Of a stretch of DNA of 20,634 bases, positions 8,172-20,634 are shown one piece after another. Each line of letters starts with the position of its first letter. Position 1 is the first letter of the stretch. The notes beneath the pieces are model-generated. The model did no database searches and was not told the origin of the DNA. It saw only the letters and a list, made by a program, of their open reading frames with translations. The stretch lies in the NCBI GenBank assembly GCA_009731375.1, contig BJOX01000022.1, positions 1,288,501 to 1,309,134 of the forward strand, in the 5' to 3' direction. The translations under genes and the position numbers were made by a program. The DNA is from Paulinella micropora. Taxonomy: Eukaryota; Cercozoa; Imbricatea; Euglyphida.

Positions 8172-9706
8172 ACTCTTACTACTTGAAGGGTACTTTGGCG
8201 AATGCGTACGAGGTACTGGATCAGTGAAGGTGTTCTCTAGTCTGAATAGCAGATCTAATAGCTAGCGATCGACGGCATATATAGAAGCAACTGAACAAGC
8301 CCAGATGGTGGTGGAGCGGTCAGTATTTTCTGATGACCACAGGCTTAAAATCTGGTCTGAAATATGTCGCAACAGTGCCACAAGACACAAACCACAAGCG
8401 CAGTTTTTTGAATCTAAAGAATTCAAGCCTTCACAGATGATGATGTTAATAAATGTTGCCTGAATAATACGGCTTTTCTGGTATTTAACAACAGCTCCTT
8501 TCCTCTTCGGCTATTCTGCCCCATGAGAAGTCACTGTATGATGGTATATTCACCTTCGGGGATCAGCCATGTACAGCCGTGTAAGAAGGATTTGAACTGT
8601 TGGTCTTTGGGATATCTCTATACCATTCCAGGTTTCGACGAAATGGGGAGATATCTCAAAAACCTGCTCGCCCCGCGTCCGGGTCCGACATCCGTGGTCG
8701 AGCTGGGTCCGAAGGATCCACACCACCGCCCGTGCCGTCAAACCTGTCCGCAGTCGTCCACCGATGTTTCTTGCGTGAATTGCAGTCTAAGATCGATGTA
8801 AAGCTACATGCAGCCAGACGAAGATAAGAGAAAAAACTTTCATATAATTGGTTGGATTAACGTGCTCGCGTTTTTCTTAGTTATTACAGTTTTAGGTGTC
8901 ACCGGCCGCGACCATTGAAAAACCTGTGCTACTTGCAGCAGAATCTTGGCCTGACGGCCTGGTAAACAACCTAATTTCTGAGAACCTAGTTTTCAGAAAC
9001 TCCAGAGACAAAGAACATACATATTTCCCACACTATTTCAAACTCTATCAGAGCATATACTACGTGCACTGAATATTCAAAGTAATAACTTAAATAAACT
9101 AAATCGTAGATTGAAATTATTAGTGAAAACTAAGAGGTTATTTATTGATTTTTTAATTGGTAGCTAACTACATATGTCTAGTATGTTAGATCCTGAAGTT
9201 ATTACTGTTAGTAGTATCCGTTCTAGTAGTTAGTTTTGACTTTTGTTAAGTAATGTTCCTGGCAGGTATTGGTGGCACTAGCCTTTTAGTGATTGCCTTT
9301 TTAGTTCATATCACTACCACTCAAAAGGACACCCTCGTGGCAGTGCAGACTGTTTCTGTTTCTGAACTGGCGGGAATTGTTCTAATTACTCAGTATCAAA
9401 TTACGTACAGTACTAAAGGTGTACAGGGGAACGCACCTGTTACATGCACTTACTTGTCTAACATTGCGAAGCTATTGTTCGTTGGTAATTGATTGTCCTG
9501 AGCACTTTTGCACCTCACATATTGATTCAGATATAGTATCATGAGTTTAAAGTTTAAACTGCACAATTTGCCACTTGAATCTATTCAGTAATAGAAGACA
9601 GACGTCTTGACGTGACACAGTGATGGAAAACCACAGAAAAAGCACACCGTAAGGAAGAAACGTTGATTGATCAGTTATCGTCCAGACTGCTCACCACCCG
9701 GAGTGC
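8172..9706. other. no gene seen
   Basis: About 1.5 kb of mixed-composition DNA. Short frames on both strands (8523-8801 +, 8550-8741 -, 9253-9492 +) show no motif, codon pattern or splice context that I can support. 8600-8780 is locally GC-rich and may be part of a dispersed repeat. The rest is nondescript and AT-leaning. Confidence 0.5.
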
Positions 9707-10335
9707 GAATATTGATTTTCATCAATATTAAAAAAAATTATTGATTTTTCAATATTTAGTATTGATTCTAAATCAATATGTTTTCCCCAAAACCAATATT
9801 GATTTTGAAATCAATATTAAAAAAAAATATTGATTTTTTTATCGAAATTTTTTATGAAACTAATACAAAAAAATATTGATTTTGCTCCAATATAAATCTT
9901 GCGTCATTATTATCACTAGTTTTCAAGTATTTTCACTCGAAGTTAAAAAAAAATTATAAAAAAAATACAATACTAATATTGATTTTATGCAATACTAATA
10001 TTGATTTTAATAAAGTATTAATATTGAAAAACTACAATATTTATATTAAAATCAAGCAATATAAATATTGTATCTTTTCAATATAAATATTGAATGTTCA
10101 GAAACAACTGCATGTGAGGGTCTGTCTGAAACAATTGGAAATATAACAAAATTTCTTCCCTGGAAATGCTTGTTATGTTTCCAATCGTTTCGTAAATTCA
10201 CAAAAAAACAATATTAATATTGAAATTGATGCAATATTAGTATTGCTAACAATTAATATTGACATTGAAATGTATGCAATATTAATCTTGCAAAACAACA
10301 ATATTAAGAAATATTAATATTGAAATGTATGCATA
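9707..10335. repeat. cluster of AATATTGA mini-hairpins
   Basis: Roughly 600 bp of AT-rich DNA in which AATATTGATTT and its complement AAATCAATATT recur many times, often back to back. Examples: a perfect 11-bp stem at 9795-9818 with a 2-base loop; TATTGATT/AATCAATA near 9764-9780; and AATATTGA/TCAATATT near 9709-9730. Variants AATATTAATATTG and AATATAAATATTG fill 9960-10330. Not a simple tandem repeat: spacing is irregular and the copies alternate in orientation. Confidence 0.7.
10128..10191. repeat. 22-bp inverted repeat inside the AATATTGA cluster
   Basis: GAAACAATTGGAAATATAAC plus AA at 10128-10149 pairs with 10170-10191, with 2 mismatches over 22 bases and a 20-base loop. Its sequence differs from the surrounding AATATTGA units, so it may be the ends of a tiny deleted transposon. 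Confidence 0.55.
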
Positions 10336-10403
10336 AAGTGCTAGGGTTTAAGTTTCAAGGAGAAAGGCAAGATGGCGAAGACGCTGATGATGCCAGCTTC
10401 TGG

Positions 10404-10557
10404 TTTGTCGCCAAGGAGACTCAGCTGCATAGGATAAAAAGCATCAGCATGTACTACTAAATTACAGTAAGTAAATACTGTTTGTCGCCAAGGAGACTCA
10501 GCTGCTTAGGGTAACATGCATCAGCATGTACTACTAAATTACAGTAAATAAATACTG
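10404..10557. repeat. two tandem copies of a 77-bp unit
   Basis: Units 10404-10480 and 10481-10557 both begin TTTGTCGCCAAGGAGACTCA and both end in a small inverted repeat of the type ACAGTA...TACTG. Copies differ at only a few bases. No coding sense is seen. Confidence 0.85.
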
Positions 10558-10758
10558 TTAACTTATACGTGCAGGATGCATGTTAACAAGTTTCGCGGGG
10601 GCGCATGTCAAAACTTCGAAAAACAGCAGATTTTCAAAAAAAAACCAGCAAAAATTTCAAAAAACCAACAAAATGCATCAGCAAGAGTAACTGGAACTGT
10701 CAGAGCCAGAGCAAGAGTCGGCGCGGCCTCATACCCAAATTTTAATGCAACTTTGCGA

Positions 10759-10803
10759 CCTCATACCCCTCATACCCCATACCCTATACCCCCATACCCC
10801 GTG
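10759..10803. repeat. short degenerate CATACCC repeat
   Basis: Several copies of C(C)TCATACCC / CATACCC / TATACCC in tandem. C-rich on this strand, so G-rich on the other, faintly telomere-like. Too short and irregular to call a telomere remnant. Confidence 0.5.
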
Positions 10804-10891
10804 CCGGCTTCTTCAAGTTTGGCACAGATTACTAAGTCACTTCGAGGCACGGTCCAGCATCCCGCTCCCGCCGGTTACTGACTATTGAAGG

Positions 10892-11186
10892 CTATTACTG
10901 GGTACATTCAAGTGTCAAACTCAGACAGCAAATTTGAGTTAAGGGTCACTGTCAGATTTCAGATTAGCGGTCAGATTTTAGATTAGTGGTCAGAATTCAA
11001 ATTAGTTTAATTTAACGGTAATATTTCGCACAAATAATGCAGATTTTGCGGACGGATATAGCCGTTAAGTTGCACTAATTTGAATTCTGACCATCATCTA
11101 ATCTGAAATCTGGCCGCTAATCTGAAATCTGCCCCTTAACACAAATTCTATGGCTGAGTTTGACACTTGAATGTACCCAGTAATAG
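10892..11186. mobile_element. 295-bp palindromic MITE
   Basis: The outer ~33 bp are perfect inverted repeats starting CTATTACTGGGTACATTC on the left and ending in the reverse complement at 11186. Weaker pairing continues to the centre near 11030, so almost the whole element can fold back. Internal subrepeats of the type GGTCAGATTTCAGATTAG occur in both arms. A TA flanks TTACTGGG on both sides, which suits a Tc1/mariner-type target duplication. No coding capacity, so it would depend on a transposase elsewhere. Confidence 0.75.
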
Positions 11187-11621
11187 TAATACATGAAGGC
11201 GAGAGACCACTCTGAGCAAGCGGTCGGCAGTGACGGTCTCAGAGTCCGAGTCTATTTAAAGCCTGGTGACTCTCACTGGCCGCTGAGAAAATTTCACTAC
11301 TTGAATCACGTGACTAGAATAAACTGAAATGAGCTGAGTGGTTATTAACAAAAAACTTGAGAACCAGTGACGAATGTGACGGGAAAATGAGCAAGCGGGA
11401 GCACCGGAGGCCAAAAAAAGCCCGGGGCTTGTACCACACGCAGTGGCGGCGGCCCGTATGTTCTTTTTTAACACTTACTAACTAACCGGTTTGGCACTTC
11501 AAGTTTTGGAATTTAAAGCCTGTAGACGCAGATAGATAAATATGTGCTACTTTATCATACCGTCCGGCTCCTGTGTCAACCCAGACACAATAAGAGGCCG
11601 TGGGCAGCACAATTGCTGATG
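11187..11621. other. no gene seen
   Basis: Unique sequence between the MITE and the ATGT array. A 72-codon minus-strand frame (11256-11474) has no recognisable features. A GGCC, A7, GCCCGGGGC stretch near 11409-11429 is GC-rich and may be a repeat fragment. Confidence 0.5.
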
Positions 11622-11910
11622 CATGTATGTATACGCATGTATGTATGTGTGTATGTATGTATGTATGTATGTATGTATGTATGTATTATATGTATGCATG
11701 TATGTATACGCATGTATGTATGTATGTATGTATGTATGTATGTATGTATGTATGTATGTATATATGTATGTACGACGTACGTACGTATACGTACGTACGT
11801 ATGTACGTACGTACGTATGTATGTATGTGTATGTATGTATGTGTATGTATGTATGTATGTATGTATGTACATATTTGCATGTATGTATGTATGTACATAT
11901 TTGTACGTGT
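11622..11910. repeat. (ATGT)n microsatellite with TACG variants
   Basis: Near-continuous TATG/TGTA tetranucleotide repeats, broken by a TACGTACG block at 11768-11816 and by GCATG interruptions. Long open frames on both strands here are only translations of the repeat (MYVCMYVC and TYIHTYIH types). Confidence 0.95.
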
Positions 11911-12007
11911 AGGGGCCGCACGGACGAGCTCACCCGCAAGCTGCACAATTGCTAACTCTGCGCAAGACGCTGCGAAAAGCCGCCAACACTCTACAACGGG
12001 CCAGTCC

Positions 12008-12014
12008 ATCTATC

Positions 12015-12046
<32 letters not shown>

Positions 12047-12131
12047 CCTATCCACCTATCCACCTATCCATATCCATCTATCCATCCCTCTCTCTCTATA
12101 TATATATATGTGTGTGTATATATATATAATA

Positions 12132-12213
<82 letters not shown>

Positions 12214-12555
12214 CCTATCCATCTATCTATCCATCCATCTATCCATCCATCTATCCATTCATCCATCTATCCATCCATCTATCCATCCATCTATCCATCC
12301 ATCTATCCATCCATCTATCCATCCATCCATCTATCCATCCATCTATCTATCCATCTATCCATCCATCTATCCATCTATCTATCCATCCATTTATCCATCC
12401 ATCTATCCATCCATCTATCCATCCATCTATCTATCTATCTATCTATATATCTATCTATCTATATATCTATCTATCTAATCTATCTAATCTATCTAATCTA
12501 TCTAATCTGTCTAATCTATCTAATCTGTCTAATCTATCTATCCATCTATCTATCT

Positions 12556-12601
<46 letters not shown>

Positions 12602-12727
12602 ATCTATCTAATCTATCTAATCTATCTAATCTATCTAATCTATCTAATCTATCTAATCTATCTAATCCATCTAATCTATCTAATCTATCTAATCCATCTA
12701 ATCTATCTAATCTATCTAATCTATCTA

Positions 12728-12775
<48 letters not shown>

Positions 12776-12821
12776 GTCTAGCGTCTGTCTGTCTGTCTGT
12801 CTACCTACCTATCTATCTTTC

Positions 12822-12900
<79 letters not shown>

Positions 12901-12987
12901 CCTATCTATCTATCTATCTACCTATCTACCTACCTACCTACCTACCTACCTATCTATCTATCTATCTACCTCTATCTACCTACCTAC

Positions 12988-13024
<37 letters not shown>
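12008..13024. repeat. ~1-kb compound (TATC)n array
   Basis: TATC repeats with blocks of ATCC (12210-12430), CTAAT (12470-12540 and 12600-12730), TACC (12895-12990), and a short TATATA/TGTGTG block near 12098-12130. Open frames here are repeat translations (LSIYLSIY). Confidence 0.96.
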
Positions 13025-13033
13025 AACCTACCC

Positions 13034-13635
13034 ATGACTTCTCTGCTATGCTTTGGCAAAAGTGGTCCTGCTCGCTGTCGGGGAGTTTTCGCCGAGCGGG
13101 ATGTCACCAACTTCTCGGCTCGATCTATTATTAGTTCGAACATTCAAAGACTAGAAAGACAAGCCGACCGGTAGTCAGCTGGAATTGTCTGAACTTCTGA
13201 ATGGTTGGGTCTTCAAACAGCAGCCATTAGTGAACGAGTTGATCCAACCCATCGAGTGACACGAGTCTGAGAGCAGGGCGTTTAGTCTGCGTTTCCGATG
13301 GGTGGGTCTTCAGACAGCGTTTGACGAATGAGTTGAGCCAATATCGTCGATCCAAAGTAGCTGGCATGTTCGGACTACCGTCGCATAGCCTATGGGGCGC
13401 TGCAAACATTCCACAGTGAGTCTACAGGGTACCTATGATGAACAGCAATCAATCCATCCAAACAGGAGGAAGACCACGACACTGGTCTTGGAGACAGCAG
13501 CAGAGGTCCTCCAGCTGAGGAGGCGGACAAACGAGCGCAATAGTTCTCGCTATCGGGCTCCTGCGAACCAGACAGCAACAGCAGCATCATCGAGCAACTC
13601 CGTTTGGCGTGGAAAAATCAGAAAAATGACATCAG
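13034..13635 (+). other. unique region, possible 5' exon ending in a strong splice donor
   Basis: Non-repetitive DNA upstream of the TMEM43-like gene. At 13633-13641, CAG|GTAAGA is a near-perfect 5' splice site, and a polypyrimidine-AG acceptor follows at 14098-14099 just before the first TMEM43-like coding exon. An untranslated first exon ending at 13635 is therefore likely. The 95-codon frame at 13392-13679 is probably not coding, because if spliced at this donor it would read into a stop shortly after the acceptor, in a frame different from the TMEM43-like ATG. Confidence 0.4.
13203..13341. repeat. diverged direct repeat, 98-bp spacing
   Basis: 13203-13247 and 13301-13341 share GG(T)TGGGTCTTCA(A/G)ACAGC, then GA(A)xGAGTTGA(T/G)CCAA with a small deletion. 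It may reflect an old tandem duplication in the region upstream of the host gene. Confidence 0.6.
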
Positions 13636-13811
13636 GTAAGAAGCAAGAGGAAAAGCAACTGCAAAGTTGGGTTTTTTAATTAAGACATGATTTACAACAA
13701 TAAAGGATCAATTCAGAACTCAATTCTGATTGAGAAAGAAAGATTGGATCTCTGCCTCACGCTTTTCGGATATATATAAGGAAGTTTTGCACGCTTCCTA
13801 GTCGGCAGCAG

Positions 13812-13886
13812 TGCGGTTTGGCGCAGAGGTTTAGCGCGCAAGGCTCATAACCTTGAGGTCGTGTGGATCGAAACCCACAACCGCAA
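13812..13886 (+). tRNA. tRNA-Met (anticodon CAT), elongator type
   Basis: A cloverleaf can be drawn by eye. Acceptor stem TGCGGTT/AACCGCA, 7 perfect pairs (13812-13818 with 13879-13885); D arm GCGC/GCGC with AGAGGTTTA loop; anticodon stem CAAGG/CCTTG with loop CTCATAA, placing CAT at 13846-13848; variable loop AGGTC. The T arm (13861-13878) is GTGTGGATCGAAACCCAC. It is one base longer than standard and needs a bulge or mismatch, and the loop reads ATCGAAA instead of TTCGAAA. The CTCATAA loop is typical of elongator tRNA-Met. No intron and no encoded CCA. An oligo-T terminator follows. The T-arm irregularity means a tRNA pseudogene or tRNA-derived SINE head is possible. Confidence 0.8.
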
Positions 13887-14099
13887 CAATTTTTTTTTTA
13901 TTTTTCCTTCCGTCCTTTCTTTCCTGCAAGTATTCCTGCAACTTTTTATTCTTTTTTTTTCATTCTTTTTTGTTCTCCTTCTTTCTTTCTCTTTCTTTCT
14001 TTTCTTTCAAATTCACTTTGTTTTTGTTTTCATTTTATTTGTTTTTTCTGTCACCGACACAAAATGTGGCTGGGTTACCGAAATGTTTTTCCTTTGTAG
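13887..14099 (+). promoter_or_regulatory. T/C-rich tract and 3' splice site before the first TMEM43-like coding exon
   Basis: A long pyrimidine-rich stretch (to about 14050), then TTTTTCCTTTGTAG ending at 14099. It is a strong 3' splice-site context. It implies that the coding exon beginning at 14100 is preceded by an intron, which would hold the tRNA gene. Confidence 0.5.
13890..13899 (+). terminator. Pol III oligo-T terminator of the tRNA gene
   Basis: T10 starting four bases after the tRNA discriminator base, the standard RNA polymerase III termination signal. Confidence 0.8.
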
Positions 14100-14112
14100 G
14101 ACCGAAACAGGG

Positions 14113-20373
<6,261 letters not shown>

Positions 20374-20493
20374 GTCCACCTCGCGCCCCTCCTCTCGGCT
20401 CCACGCAAAGCTCCGATAGATGTCAATCTTGTTGCCCCCTCCTTCCGTGGCGCACTCAACACACACGATACCCAGTCAACGCTCACAGACACA

Positions 20494-20634
<141 letters not shown>

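Noticed and set aside
8523-8801. Short GC-rich ORF with a shadow on the opposite strand
   Set aside because: No recognisable motif, and local GC-richness makes open frames cheap on both strands.
9253-9492. 79-codon frame with a hydrophobic start
   Set aside because: Isolated in AT-rich noncoding DNA, no family resemblance, no splice or promoter context.
10759-10803. Telomere remnant
   Set aside because: Only a few irregular CATACCC units, with unique DNA on both sides.
10576-10881. 101-codon frame
   Set aside because: Composed of K/Q-rich A-run translation and the CATACCC repeat; not protein-like.
11544-12611. Long open frames of [16 protein letters not shown] and LSIYLSIY type
   Set aside because: Pure translations of ATGT and TATC tetranucleotide repeats; no unique protein sequence.
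13392-13679. 95-codon frame upstream of the tRNA
   Set aside because: Crosses a near-perfect splice donor and, if spliced to 14100, stops in a frame other than the TMEM43-like ATG; more likely UTR.

Overview
The window is eukaryotic nuclear DNA, shown by spliced coding exons, a Pol III tRNA gene, foldback transposons and very large tetranucleotide arrays. The host lineage cannot be named from the sequence; an alga or other protist is possible because the host protein is quite diverged from the animal form, but a metazoan is not excluded. Three assembly gaps (836-1519, 15259-15468, 19325-19443) interrupt it.

Left part. Positions 1-1845 are GC-rich. A minus-strand coding remnant (1-805, one frameshift, product not recognised) lies there, with a plus-strand start at 1673. 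At about 1845 the composition switches abruptly to AT-rich DNA, which runs to about 8000 and holds a decayed Polinton/Polinton-like-virus (PLV) type element. Its contents are: a fiber-like virion protein (+, frameshifted); a type-B DNA polymerase of the Polinton type (-, with two frameshifts, one nonsense codon, and its N-terminal part inverted onto the + strand with a further frameshift); an unknown ORF (-); an AP2-like/zinc-finger protein (-, internal TAG); and two gene tails. No capsid, packaging ATPase, protease or integrase is visible, so this is a partial, dead copy. Near-identical hairpins follow the fiber and polymerase stop codons, which converge on each other.

Middle part. Positions 8000-11620 hold no convincing gene. 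They contain a 170-bp foldback element, a 600-bp field of AATATTGA-type mini-hairpins, a 77-bp tandem duplication and a 295-bp palindromic MITE. From 11620 to 13025 lie ATGT and TATC arrays.

Right part. A host gene on the + strand starts near 14113 and runs off the right edge. Six coding exons join in phase across five introns and encode a TMEM43 (LUMA)-family membrane protein, with the family's S-W-G, membrane-NEG, LVH, FGV and VEMYQ landmarks. Its introns are filled with microsatellites, strand-switching purine/pyrimidine hairpins, a minisatellite and a duplicated exon start. An elongator-type tRNA-Met(CAT) gene with an oligo-T terminator sits just upstream, probably inside a 5'-UTR intron of the same gene.
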